NCBI RefSeq assembly: GCF_009753675.1 | Contig: NZ_WQLV01000006.1 | Span: forward strand, 124,001 to 188,000 | Source: Parasedimentitalea huanghaiensis | Lineage (GTDB): Bacteria > Pseudomonadota > Alphaproteobacteria > Rhodobacterales > Rhodobacteraceae | Direction: 5' to 3' | DNA length: 64,000 nucleotides | Shown: positions 9,886 to 19,655 of the stretch, piece after piece | How positions within the stretch are numbered: the first letter of the stretch is position 1 | Layout of the letters: the number at the start of each line of letters is the position of its first letter | Position numbers and translations under genes: made by a program | Notes under the pieces: model-generated | Databases searched by the model: none | What the model was told of the DNA's origin: nothing | Seen by the model: only the letters and a program-made list of their open reading frames with translations

Positions 9886-10950
9886 ATGCGTGACCTAAAG
9901 GATGATCCATTGGGGCTGAGTGATCACATTCTCACTTGGTACGACAACCATGCCCGAGCCCTGCCCTGGCGGATCAGTCCGAAGGATCGTGCCCTTGGAA
10001 TACAGCCCGACCCTTACCGAATCTGGCTGTCTGAGGTCATGTTGCAGCAAACCACTGTGGCTGCGGTAAAAGACTACTTTCACCGTTTCACCCAGCGCTG
10101 GCCAACCGTGCAAAAGTTAGCCGCAGCAGAAGATGGCGACGTTATGGGGGAATGGGCCGGGCTGGGCTACTATGCTCGCGCCCGAAACCTGTTGAAATGC
10201 GCTCGTGTGGTTACAGATGAATACGCCGGTGTATTTCCAACGACCCATGATAGCTTGCTGAAGCTGCCGGGCATCGGCCCCTACACCGCCGCCGCGATAT
10301 CCTCGATCGCCTATGACCTACCGGAGACTGTTTTGGATGGGAACGTCGAACGTGTCATGGCCCGGCTGTACAACATTGATGCACCGTTGCCGGGGTCCAA
10401 ACCTCAGTTAAAGACACTGGCTGCGGCATTGACCCCGAACCGCCGCCCCGGCGATTATGCGCAGGCGGTAATGGATCTGGGCGCAACCATCTGCTCTCCG
10501 AAGTCACCCGCCTGTGGCATCTGTCCGTGGCGCGATCCTTGTCTGGCCCGCACCGCAGGCACCGCACAATCGTTACCCCAAAAGACCCCGAAGAAACCCA
10601 AACCAACCCGGCGAGGCCATGTCTATCTGGCCCGAGCAAGTAACGGCGACTGGCTGTTAGAGAGGCGTCCGGACAAGGGGCTATTGGGCGGTATGCTTGG
10701 CTGGCCTGGATCTGAGTGGTCCGAAGACCCCGCGCCGAACCCTCCGTTTGCATCGGACTGGCGGGACCTTGGGGGAGAAGTGCGCCACACATTCACCCAT
10801 TTCCACCTGATATTGCAGGTCCTGGTAACGGAGCTACCGACACAATACCCTCCAACCGAAAGGCATCTTCGCGTTGCCGCCGATGACTTTCGTCCCTCGG
10901 ATCTGCCCACAGTCATGCGCAAGGCCTTTGATCTGTGGCATAGCCAGTAA
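9886..10950 (+). CDS. mutY: A/G-specific adenine DNA glycosylase
   Basis: 354-aa base-excision repair enzyme that removes adenine opposite 8-oxoguanine. It has the catalytic Glu50 in WLSEVMLQQT, the helix-hairpin-helix LPGIGPYTA at 127-135, catalytic Asp151 (VLDGNVERV) and the [4Fe-4S] ligand set Cys203-x6-Cys210-x2-Cys213-x5-Cys219. The Nudix-like C-terminal domain that reads 8-oxoG follows from about residue 240. AAGGGG precedes the ATG. Confidence 0.97.
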   Translation: MRDLKDDPLGLSDHILTWYDNHARALPWRISPKDRALGIQPDPYRIWLSEVMLQQTTVAAVKDYFHRFTQRWPTVQKLAAAEDGDVMGEWAGLGYYARARNLLKCARVVTDEYAGVFPTTHDSLLKLPGIGPYTAAAISSIAYDLPETVLDGNVERVMARLYNIDAPLPGSKPQLKTLAAALTPNRRPGDYAQAVMDLGATICSPKSPACGICPWRDPCLARTAGTAQSLPQKTPKKPKPTRRGHVYLARASNGDWLLERRPDKGLLGGMLGWPGSEWSEDPAPNPPFASDWRDLGGEVRHTFTHFHLILQVLVTELPTQYPPTERHLRVAADDFRPSDLPTVMRKAFDLWHSQ

Positions 10951-11020
10951 CCCCCTTGGGTTGCTTCTCAATCCAGCGTAGGATCTCCCGATCCCACACT
11001 GACACACCCGGAGTTGCCCG

Positions 11021-12154
11021 ATGACTACCTCGAACACCCTTGCCCGCTGGCAAAGCGCGCTGCCGTTCTGGATGTCATTTGCGCTGCTCCCCCTCGTCTG
11101 GATCGGAGCGGTTTATGGCGGTTGGACCGTGTTTTTGGCCCCACTGGTGACGTGGTATCTGTTCGCCGCTCTGGATGGCGTTTTTGGCCTAAACCTAGAC
11201 AATGCAGATCCATTAACATCTGAAGATGAACTGGTTTGGTACACCGCCCTGACGTCGGTTTGGGTACCTTTGCAATTTGTGACCCTCTACGGATTGATCT
11301 GGTACGTCACCCGCGCCAGCCATTTGACCGGATTGGAAAAATTCGGGGTGTTTTTTGGAATGGGCGTCCTCACCGGCACAGTCGGTATTAACTACAGCCA
11401 CGAGTTGATGCACCAAAAAAACAGGGTCGAGCGCTGGTTGGCGGACATTCTGCTGTCGATGGTGCTCTACTCACATTTCCGCTCTGAACACCTGCTGGTG
11501 CATCATCGGTTTGTCGGCACACCGCGCGATCCGGTAACTGCACGTTATAATGAAGGCTTTCTCCGGTTTTACCCAAGGGTGCTAAAGCAAAGCTGGCACT
11601 CATCTTTTCGTGCCGAGCAGGAAATGTTGGCCCGAAAAGACCTACCATGGAGCGATCTGTCTAACCCATTTTTTCGCTATTGGGGGCTTCAGGCCGTGAT
11701 GCTCCTACTGGCGATGTTGTTAGGCGGTTGGGGCGGGCTAGTCCTGTTTCTGGTGCAAGCCGGAGTGGCCATCTGGCAATTAGAGCTGGTGAATTATGTC
11801 GAACATTATGGATTGACCCGTAAACATCTGGGTGACGGCAAGTACGAACATGTGCAACCGCGCCATTCATGGAATGCGTCTCAAAAGGCGTCGAACTGGT
11901 TGCTCATCAACCTGCAACGGCATTCAGATCACCATTACAAACCTAACCGCCGCTTTCCCTTGCTGCAGCACCATGCCGAAGGAGACGCGCCTCAGCTGCC
12001 TTATGGATATCCTGTAATGACTGTGGCAGCGATGATCCCACCGTTGTGGCGCCGTGTCATGAACCCACGAGTGCGCGGTTGGCGCCAAAAATACTATCCT
12101 GAAATCACAAATTGGGCCTCTTACAACAAGTCAAGCAACCCGATGCCAAAATAG
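11021..12154 (+). CDS. alkB: AlkB-type membrane di-iron monooxygenase (alkane 1-monooxygenase)
   Basis: 377-aa integral membrane non-heme di-iron hydroxylase. All four AlkB histidine signatures are present: HELMH (127-131), HLLVHH (157-162), NYVEHYG (258-264) and LQRHSDHH (298-305), set between hydrophobic segments near 16-50, 73-97, 107-125 and 224-255. It would hydroxylate terminal C-H bonds of alkanes or alkyl chains. The gene stands alone: no rubredoxin or rubredoxin reductase adjoins it, so the electron donors must come from elsewhere. GGAG precedes the ATG. Confidence 0.93.
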   Translation: MTTSNTLARWQSALPFWMSFALLPLVWIGAVYGGWTVFLAPLVTWYLFAALDGVFGLNLDNADPLTSEDELVWYTALTSVWVPLQFVTLYGLIWYVTRASHLTGLEKFGVFFGMGVLTGTVGINYSHELMHQKNRVERWLADILLSMVLYSHFRSEHLLVHHRFVGTPRDPVTARYNEGFLRFYPRVLKQSWHSSFRAEQEMLARKDLPWSDLSNPFFRYWGLQAVMLLLAMLLGGWGGLVLFLVQAGVAIWQLELVNYVEHYGLTRKHLGDGKYEHVQPRHSWNASQKASNWLLINLQRHSDHHYKPNRRFPLLQHHAEGDAPQLPYGYPVMTVAAMIPPLWRRVMNPRVRGWRQKYYPEITNWASYNKSSNPMPK

Positions 12155-12816
12155 ATCCCGAACACATCAATCTAAATCCTATTTGCTTGTACACAGCCCA
12201 CACTTCCGACGCTCGCAGCAATTTTAAATTTGCAGCCTCTGCTGCTCACCAAGCGTTGGGCCTGAGCCATTTGGCTTTGCAATCCTAGGCCGCATTTGAC
12301 AACAGCTTACTAAAAGAGATCCTGGCATGTCGCACACACAGAGTGGGACATGTTGAGGGATGTTTTAGATCTCGGGGAAATAAAGCCCGCCATCCCGGTT
12401 CCCGTAAGGAGGATACAGAAACCGGGTTGGCGGTGGCCATATTCTGGACAACCTTTCTTGACGGTACCAAACGTCAAAGCGGTAATCCGGCCTTTCTTTG
12501 CCTGTGTCTTCTACTGCCACCCAATCGAAGTCCATCCAAACTTAGGTAACATTTTTATCCACTTCCGCTTAGAATGTGGTCTTTATTCACCGGGCCAAAA
12601 CAGGCGCTTAACGTGACCCTGAACACCAATTGACTTGCTTGCGCCCTTCACTGGTTAACAACACAATTCTTACAACCCAGCGTTTCAATTTAGTTACCAT
12701 AAGCGCCCCTAAGGGGCGATTTACGCACAAACCCTTAGTTCAATTGGCTATTAAAATTACAGAAAAATCAAAACCACCTTAAAGGCGAAAGGATTACATC
12801 CAAAAGGGGGCCATAT
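12155..12816. other. 662-bp interval without a convincing gene
   Basis: Between alkB and the convergent cyclase. Open frames here (for example 12350-12616) have no ribosome site, no recognisable domain and atypical composition. A short palindrome CGCCCCT/AGGGGCG sits at 12704-12718. The stretch could be decayed coding sequence, but I recognise nothing in it. Confidence 0.6.
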
Positions 12817-14202
12817 TCAACGTAGCGTCCAGAGCGTCATTGTCTGATCCAACCCTCTGACCTCTTGATCGGAGTGCTTCACCAAACCATCAAACAGGCT
12901 AACCTCAACCTCTTCGGCCTCGACCTGAAAGCGGAGCTGCTCGCTGATCACTATATTCGCATTTAGCGCTCGGGTCATCTCTTCCAGCCTTGCAGCCACA
13001 TTCACGGCAGTACCAATCACCGCGTATTCCAACCGGTTGGCACCGATATCGCCCAGAACCGTTTCACCGTAATGAATACCGATGCCTACATGAATTTCTT
13101 TATCCCCCTTGCGGCGGCGCTCCAGGTTCCACTGTTCCAGAACCTCAATCATATCTCTGGCACAGGCCAATGCATTGGTGGCATCTTGTGGACCTGCCAT
13201 TGGTGTTCCAAATGTAGCCATCAGGCCATCACCGAGATATTTATCCAAGGTGCCGTGATGACGGAACACCTCTCGTTCCATCCGTCCATGAAACCCGCGC
13301 AACAGTTCAATCACCTCTAAAGCATCGAGTTTGGCCGCCAAACGGGTAAACCCAACGATATCGATAAACAGGACCGCCACATCCTGCTTTCGAACCTGCT
13401 TCAGCGGGTCATCATTCTGCGAAAGCTGGTCCACCACATTGGGCGAGAAGTACCGGGAAAGATTTGCTCGTTCGCGCGATAGGCTGGCGTTGTTCATCAG
13501 CAGCGCGTTGAACCGGCGTACGGAAAACCCAAGAGTCACCGCAACGATAACAAAAACAACCACTTCTTGAATTCGAAGGTGGAACATAAAGCTATTAGGG
13601 TCCATGAACTTGCTCAAAACTTCATTATCACCAAACAGCTCAACCGCTCGTTGACGCAGGTCTTCATCCACAGATGACACCCACCAAGCAATCAACAACG
13701 CGGCTGACCACATTCCTGCCGACCAGGTCCCAATGGCGATGACAGTCCGCCATGAATATGCAAGCGTTCCAGCTGCCAAAATCACATAAAAATAGATGAA
13801 ATTGTCAAAGCGATATTGCAATGCCAACGGATAGTCATGTGGGTCAAAAGGGTTGGGAACCACCATGGTCACGGTCATAAGAAACAAGTCGAGAAAGATA
13901 AGGAACAATTCAGACTTGGATTGACCAACGCGCCCCGTCCGCCGGATCATCCAGCCGTTGGCACAAAGAAGTATTAGAATAACGTGGTAATACAGTACAT
14001 GCCAATTGGGGTTCAAAAACACTAGCATGACGCCGATGACCGGCATGGCGATCCATCGCGCCCGCACGGCCAGCTCTAGTCCTTGCTGCTTGTGTGCCTC
14101 CAGTGCAGCCTCGGCATAGGCGTTGTCGGCAACTGTGTCAGCGAGGTCAACATGTCGCTCAGGTCGTTCAATTGCCTGCGTTGCAAAGGTAGTATCGGTC
14201 AT
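12817..14202 (-). CDS. Class III adenylate/guanylate cyclase with multi-pass membrane domain
   Basis: 461-aa membrane cyclase making cAMP (or cGMP) from the nucleoside triphosphate. About six hydrophobic segments (roughly 50-64, 70-86, 100-116, 135-150, 152-175, 212-228) precede a linker helix and a C-terminal catalytic domain from about 272. The metal-binding aspartates are Asp281 (FIDIVGF) and Asp325 (KYLGDGLMATF). The transition-state Asn/Arg segment is AVNVAARLEEM. I set the start at 14202, behind AGAGGA; the open frame continues to 14571 only by reading back through the ccrM terminator. The membrane part could sense a signal, but the ligand is unknown. Confidence 0.88.
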   Translation of the reverse strand: MTDTTFATQAIERPERHVDLADTVADNAYAEAALEAHKQQGLELAVRARWIAMPVIGVMLVFLNPNWHVLYYHVILILLCANGWMIRRTGRVGQSKSELFLIFLDLFLMTVTMVVPNPFDPHDYPLALQYRFDNFIYFYVILAAGTLAYSWRTVIAIGTWSAGMWSAALLIAWWVSSVDEDLRQRAVELFGDNEVLSKFMDPNSFMFHLRIQEVVVFVIVAVTLGFSVRRFNALLMNNASLSRERANLSRYFSPNVVDQLSQNDDPLKQVRKQDVAVLFIDIVGFTRLAAKLDALEVIELLRGFHGRMEREVFRHHGTLDKYLGDGLMATFGTPMAGPQDATNALACARDMIEVLEQWNLERRRKGDKEIHVGIGIHYGETVLGDIGANRLEYAVIGTAVNVAARLEEMTRALNANIVISEQLRFQVEAEEVEVSLFDGLVKHSDQEVRGLDQTMTLWTLR

Positions 14203-14275
14203 ATCTATTCCTCTGGGACGACGCCAAGATAAGTACCCATAGATCAAATTGAACCCCAAGATCCAACAATTAGAA

Positions 14276-14303
14276 TCAAAAGACCCCGCCTGATAGGCGG
14301 GGT
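14276..14303 (-). terminator. Rho-independent terminator of ccrM
   Basis: On the minus strand a perfect 9-bp stem (ACCCCGCCT / AGGCGGGGT, 3-nt loop) is followed by CTTTTGATT. It lies between the ccrM stop and the cyclase start, so the cyclase is transcribed separately. Confidence 0.85.
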
Positions 14304-14371
14304 AAGGTGTGGTGCCACGCGACAAGTCGCGAGCACCGGCGGTGTTCCAGTATTTTTGGTATGTTGTGAGG

Positions 14372-15550
<1,179 letters not shown>

Positions 15551-15582
15551 TCAATTTCTTTTTTAAAACAAATACCTGCGGT

Positions 15583-16200
15583 TCAATCTTGATACAACAT
15601 CTTGTGTATCGGCTTGAACGAACGCCTATGATGTTGTGTCACCCCCAGATCGACCAAGGCTTCTCTGTGTTGCTTTGAGGGGTAACCCGCGTTCTTTTCC
15701 CACCCATATCCCGGATACTGTTGCGCCAAATCCACCATCAATCGATCCCGGCACTGCTTTGCCACGATTGATGCCGCTGCAATTGATAGTGACTTTCCGT
15801 CACCCTTGATCACCGCTTCACATGGAATTGTCAGTCCTCTGGGGATCAGATTGCCATCGATCAGCAGGTAGTCGGGCGCAGGATCTAGCATCGCCACCGC
15901 ACGTTCCATCGCCAGATGGGAGGCACGCAGGATGTTTATCTCGTCGATCTCCTCTACTGAGGCATGAGCAATCGCCACTTCAGCAGTATCGAAGATCCCC
16001 TGCTCTACCGCATCCCGCTTTTTTACGCTTAGCTTCTTAGAATCGTTCAGGCCTGAGGGGATGTTTTCAGGATCAAGGATCACCGCTGCCGCAGTGACTG
16101 GCCCCGCAAGTGGCCCGCGCCCCACCTCGTCAACTCCGGCAATTCGCACACGCCCGCGCTGAAGCGCGGCACTTTCAAAACTGTAATCTGGCTGTTCCAT
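15583..16200 (-). CDS. rnhB: Ribonuclease HII
   Basis: 205-aa endonuclease cleaving RNA in RNA-DNA hybrids and misincorporated ribonucleotides. The DEVGRGPLAGPV block (Asp24, Glu25) carries the first two carboxylates. A further catalytic Asp is in LLIDGN near residue 115, and the SIAAASIVAK segment follows. Length is typical. It is co-oriented with ccrM, with a 107-bp gap that holds the GANTC sites. Confidence 0.96.
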   Translation of the reverse strand: MEQPDYSFESAALQRGRVRIAGVDEVGRGPLAGPVTAAAVILDPENIPSGLNDSKKLSVKKRDAVEQGIFDTAEVAIAHASVEEIDEINILRASHLAMERAVAMLDPAPDYLLIDGNLIPRGLTIPCEAVIKGDGKSLSIAAASIVAKQCRDRLMVDLAQQYPGYGWEKNAGYPSKQHREALVDLGVTQHHRRSFKPIHKMLYQD

Positions 16201-16253
16201 ACTCTTGTCAGACCCAATTTCCTGCGTCCTTTCAAGAGCTAATTTTCACGCAG

Positions 16254-16276
16254 AAAAGAGGGCAAGATGCCCCCTC
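16254..16276 (-). terminator. Probable terminator of the small exported protein gene
   Basis: Minus-strand hairpin (GAGGG...CCCTC type stem extended by GCA/TGC with one bulge) followed by TTTTC, just downstream of the gene ending at 16308. Confidence 0.55.
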
Positions 16277-16307
16277 CTCCGACTGCTCAATTTTGTTTCT
16301 GGGAGTA

Positions 16308-16781
16308 TCAGCGACGAACGATGCGATATCCTTTTTGACGCAAGCAATGTGGTCTGTACGCGTTTTTATGGCGGCGGCCGTTCCAGAACGTCACCCGGCA
16401 ATGCTGCGGCAGTGCTTTTGAATGGTGGTAATTTTTGCGCAAACATTTTTGCCCCATCAAGTTCCGACCATCTTTGTAGGCTGGGAAGAACCGCAGGCAA
16501 TGGGCTGGCAAGTCGTAGCGCGACACCCGTGGCGGTAAAGGCCGGGGTTTTGGGTAAACCGGTTCTGGGTCAACAATTGTTCTGGTTACCGTTCTGTTGC
16601 GCTTGCGGTCCTTGTTGATCGCAACGCCTATGATCCCCAACACGGCCAGGCCAGTAAGAATTTTGGCGACATTTTCGTCTGCGCGGGCTGGTGCGGCAGA
16701 GAACCCGGTGATTGCAATTGAGGTGGCAAGAACAAAGGCAATGAACTTACGATGCAGGTTGATCTGTTTGGCGGGTTGCAT
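16308..16781 (-). CDS. Small exported basic protein, function unknown
   Basis: 157 aa. Residues 1-34 form a signal peptide ending at ARA. A second hydrophobic stretch (KILTGLAVLGIIGVAI, about 40-55) is followed by a basic linker, a proline-rich segment (VYPKPRPLPP) and a C-terminal half with six cysteines or so and many basic residues, which could form disulfides in the periplasm. AAAGG lies 8 nt before the ATG. No family function is known to me. Codon use and the signal peptide make it a convincing gene. Confidence 0.75.
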   Translation of the reverse strand: MQPAKQINLHRKFIAFVLATSIAITGFSAAPARADENVAKILTGLAVLGIIGVAINKDRKRNRTVTRTIVDPEPVYPKPRPLPPRVSRYDLPAHCLRFFPAYKDGRNLMGQKCLRKNYHHSKALPQHCRVTFWNGRRHKNAYRPHCLRQKGYRIVRR

Positions 16782-16949
16782 GGTGTGACCTTTCCATTCT
16801 GGGTGCGGTAGTCGGCACTTGGCCGGTATGCCTCAAACTGGTCCAACCCCGTCCAGACAGGCAATAACACTCCACTGTTATCGAATATCAGCGCCTTTAA
16901 CGGCTTGTGGTTATTGAATATCACCCCACCATTGCGCAGGATGTGCCTT

Positions 16950-17243
16950 ATGAAACATCTGGCTCTCAAACCCGCTCTGATTGCTGCTTTGCTAGCGCTT
17001 GCCGCGCCCGCACAGGCAGCGGAATGCTATGCCGATTACAAGGCTAAACAGGACAGTCCCTTGCGACTACACTATGGTGTAATTCAGCTGTCTGGGGCTT
17101 GCAAAAAAGGTGCTGCTAAGGCCGAGATTAGTGGCCGCATTGAATCACAAGGCTGGACCTTATTAAATGTTCTGTCCGTTTTCGGACCTGAGGGATTGCA
17201 GCAAAGGAGAGCAGATGCCGGATCCTACTACCTCCGTTTCTGA
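16950..17243 (+). CDS. Small exported protein, conserved in Rhodobacterales, function unknown
   Basis: 97 aa with a clean signal peptide (residues 1-22, cut after AQA) and a mature part of about 75 residues containing two cysteines (ECYADYK and SGACKKG) that could pair in the periplasm, then WTLLNVLSVFGPEGL. I chose ATG 16950 because GCGCAGG precedes it; longer in-frame starts at 16941 and 16905 would bury the signal peptide. Its 3' end overlaps the next gene by 29 nt, suggesting coupled translation with the membrane winged-helix protein. Confidence 0.75.
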   Translation: MKHLALKPALIAALLALAAPAQAAECYADYKAKQDSPLRLHYGVIQLSGACKKGAAKAEISGRIESQGWTLLNVLSVFGPEGLQQRRADAGSYYLRF

Positions 17244-17916
17244 GGCCCGCAGCGCCGGCAGCCGGGTAATCACATTGGGCATTGTAGCAATTGTTGGCCT
17301 GCTGGTGGCGGCTGGTACGCTCCTGTTGCTGACGCTACCAGATGCCAATGCGTTCAACGCACGGGTTGAACAATTGTTTATTGAAAACGATCTGACCACC
17401 CAAGCTGAAATCAAACTGCTCGAAATCCTGGCCCAATCCGGAACCTCATTTGCAGATACACTCAGCAGCTATCGTATGGTGATTTTTGTCCTGCTGGTCT
17501 TTGCCACCGCAATGATGGTTGCTGCTTTGGTCGTGCTGGCCATGTTAATGATGCTGAACCGACGCATGGCACAAATTGAACGATCCGGCATTCAGGTGAC
17601 CGAGCTGCTGATCAGCCGCGAAGAAAACACTGTTTATCTGAACAATATGGGGTTTCGCCTGACACCAGCGGCGATGGAAACTCTATCAGTCCTGGCCGAA
17701 GCACGGCTGGATGGCGACGTAATGTCAGGCGCGGAAATTGAGGGGGTCATTTCAGGTCGCGACGCGACCGATTGCGAAGAAGCCGCAGGCGCCACCCGCA
17801 TCAAACGCTTACGTGACACATTGGGCAACCAAATGATCAGCGAACTATTAGTCAAAAACATCGCCAAACGCGGTTATGTGCTGGCAATCAGCAAAGATGT
17901 GATCCGAATGATGTAA
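17215..17916 (+). CDS. Membrane protein with C-terminal OmpR/PhoB-like winged helix
   Basis: 233 aa. Two hydrophobic segments (about 21-42 and 88-115) flank a short, probably periplasmic loop of ~45 residues. The C-terminal ~95 residues (from LLISREENTVYL) read like an OmpR/PhoB winged helix: a helix LTPAAMETLSVLAEA, a recognition-helix region TRIKRLRDTLGNQ and a terminal hairpin IAKRGYVLA matching the usual RGxGYxL. This is the reverse order of ToxR/CadC, which have the winged helix first. AAAGGAGA stands right before the ATG. It overlaps the small exported protein and precedes a cyclase. DNA binding is inferred, not shown. Confidence 0.72.
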   Translation: MPDPTTSVSEARSAGSRVITLGIVAIVGLLVAAGTLLLLTLPDANAFNARVEQLFIENDLTTQAEIKLLEILAQSGTSFADTLSSYRMVIFVLLVFATAMMVAALVVLAMLMMLNRRMAQIERSGIQVTELLISREENTVYLNNMGFRLTPAAMETLSVLAEARLDGDVMSGAEIEGVISGRDATDCEEAAGATRIKRLRDTLGNQMISELLVKNIAKRGYVLAISKDVIRMM

Positions 17917-18104
17917 GAAACTGTCATCAGGGTTGAATATCAAAGCGTAGCAAATCAGGGTATCTTGCGGAAAGAAACGCTGCCAGAAACTCTGATGTTC
18001 ACATGGCTTCAATATCGGGTGCAGGCTCTGGAAATCGCTGTACTGCACCCCACATATAGGCCAATCCAGACAAGCTGATGACCGAACACGGAAGGACCCG
18101 GCCA

Positions 18105-19655
18105 ATGAATGTGCATGTAAAGCCGGAACATGATGGCTATGGGATCCTGATCGAGGCGCTTACTGGGACAGTAACGCTGCGCCACAACGGGATGTTACTT
18201 GCGAGCAGTGATCGCGCCAAGGTGATGTATGAAACTCGCCTAAAGCCAACAATTTACTTCCCACCAGAAGATGTCAGCGCTGATTTATCCAAACGCACTG
18301 AATTGCAAACCTTTTGCCCGTTCAAGGGTACCGCGATTTACCGCGACCTGTTGCTACCGGACACTTGCATCAAGAACGCCACTTGGGCTTATGATAGTGC
18401 GCTGCCCGAAGCGGCTGGAATTAAGGGCCATATTGGTTTCATGCCCAATGCCTATACTGACTTGGATCTGGGGGACAATGAATTCCTGGAGCGGAACGAT
18501 GGCAATATTTCGGGACCAGTAATTGATTGGCTGTTGCGCGAGGCTGCTTATCTTCCAACACCGGAAGAGTTCACTGCAGCGCTGGCCGTCAAACTGCGGG
18601 AACAGGGCGTGTTCCTCTCCCGAATGGCAGTAATGGTCTGGTCGCTACACCCCATGATCGCAGGCAAGAATTTTGTGTGGAAAAAGGACAGCGGCGAGGT
18701 CAACACCTTTGCACCCACCTATGAAATTCACGACCACCCTGCTTATCAAAACAGCCCCTTGCGGCACGTATCCAACGGGATGGGCGGGGTACGACACAGG
18801 ATTGGGGGCGACCACCCAACTGATGCCTTCCCCATCCTTGAGGATCTGCGCAAGGAAGGTGCGACCGACTATGTGGCCATGCCACTGCGTTTTTCAGATG
18901 GGCGCATCAACGTGATGACCCTGACCAGCGACCACCCCACCGGGTTCTCCACCGCAAACCTTGGGCTGATCTTTGAATGTTCGGCAGTGATTAGCCGCTA
19001 CTACGAAGTTTTCATGCAGCGCGAGAATGCGCAGTCACTGTTGGAAACCTACGTTGGTAAACGCTCCGGTGCACGAGTGCTGGGCGGTGAAATTCACCGG
19101 GGCGACGGTGACGAAATTGACGCCGCTATCATGTTCTGCGACCTGCGCGGATCCACCCGACTGGAAGAAGATCTCGGCCGGGTGGCCTATATCAAACTGC
19201 TGAACCAGTTTTTTGAGACCACATCAACCATCATCCATGACCATGGCGGCGAAGTGTTGAAATTTATCGGTGACGCGGTTTTAGCGGTGTTTCCCGCCGG
19301 CGAAAACCCACACGAAGCACGTGAACAGGCGCTCAATTCAGCTCGATCCATCGTCAGCACACTTGAAGAACTGGCCAAAGAAGAAGGTGGCCACCGTTGT
19401 GAATGCGCAATTGGCATTGCTTATGGTGGCGTTACCTATGGCAACGTCGGTTCGCGCGAGCGTCTGGATTTCACGGTCATTGGACAAGCCGCCAATATCG
19501 CGGCACGGCTGGGGGACTTTGGAAAATCGCTGGGCCATCCGATTGTGGTCAGCGGCGACATTGTGAATGATGCGGTCAAGTCCAAGCAACTGGGTGCAGT
19601 AAGCCTGCACAATGTCTCGCAACCGGTCGAAAGCTTCGCCATCCTGACCAGCTGA
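18105..19655 (+). CDS. DUF427 - class III nucleotide cyclase fusion
   Basis: 516 aa from the ATG at 18105 (GAAGGA 9 nt upstream); an ATG at 18078 would add nine residues but has no ribosome site. Residues ~10-115 match DUF427 (LLASSDRAKVMYET, YFPPEDV, CPFKGTAIY, WAYDSALPEAAGIKG). A middle region (~150-330) resembles a small-molecule sensor domain as found in soluble cyclases. The C-terminal catalytic domain begins near 340: the metal Asp pair is in MFCDLRGSTRL and KFIGDAVLAVF, and the later motif is GQAANIAARLG. There is no membrane segment, so this is a cytosolic cyclase. The fusion suggests that DUF427 regulates cyclase output. Confidence 0.85.
   Translation: MNVHVKPEHDGYGILIEALTGTVTLRHNGMLLASSDRAKVMYETRLKPTIYFPPEDVSADLSKRTELQTFCPFKGTAIYRDLLLPDTCIKNATWAYDSALPEAAGIKGHIGFMPNAYTDLDLGDNEFLERNDGNISGPVIDWLLREAAYLPTPEEFTAALAVKLREQGVFLSRMAVMVWSLHPMIAGKNFVWKKDSGEVNTFAPTYEIHDHPAYQNSPLRHVSNGMGGVRHRIGGDHPTDAFPILEDLRKEGATDYVAMPLRFSDGRINVMTLTSDHPTGFSTANLGLIFECSAVISRYYEVFMQRENAQSLLETYVGKRSGARVLGGEIHRGDGDEIDAAIMFCDLRGSTRLEEDLGRVAYIKLLNQFFETTSTIIHDHGGEVLKFIGDAVLAVFPAGENPHEAREQALNSARSIVSTLEELAKEEGGHRCECAIGIAYGGVTYGNVGSRERLDFTVIGQAANIAARLGDFGKSLGHPIVVSGDIVNDAVKSKQLGAVSLHNVSQPVESFAILTS

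Noticed and set aside
12343-12616. Two overlapping plus-strand frames of 68 and 88 codons after alkB
   Set aside because: No plausible start signal and no domain; amino acid composition looks like translated non-coding DNA.
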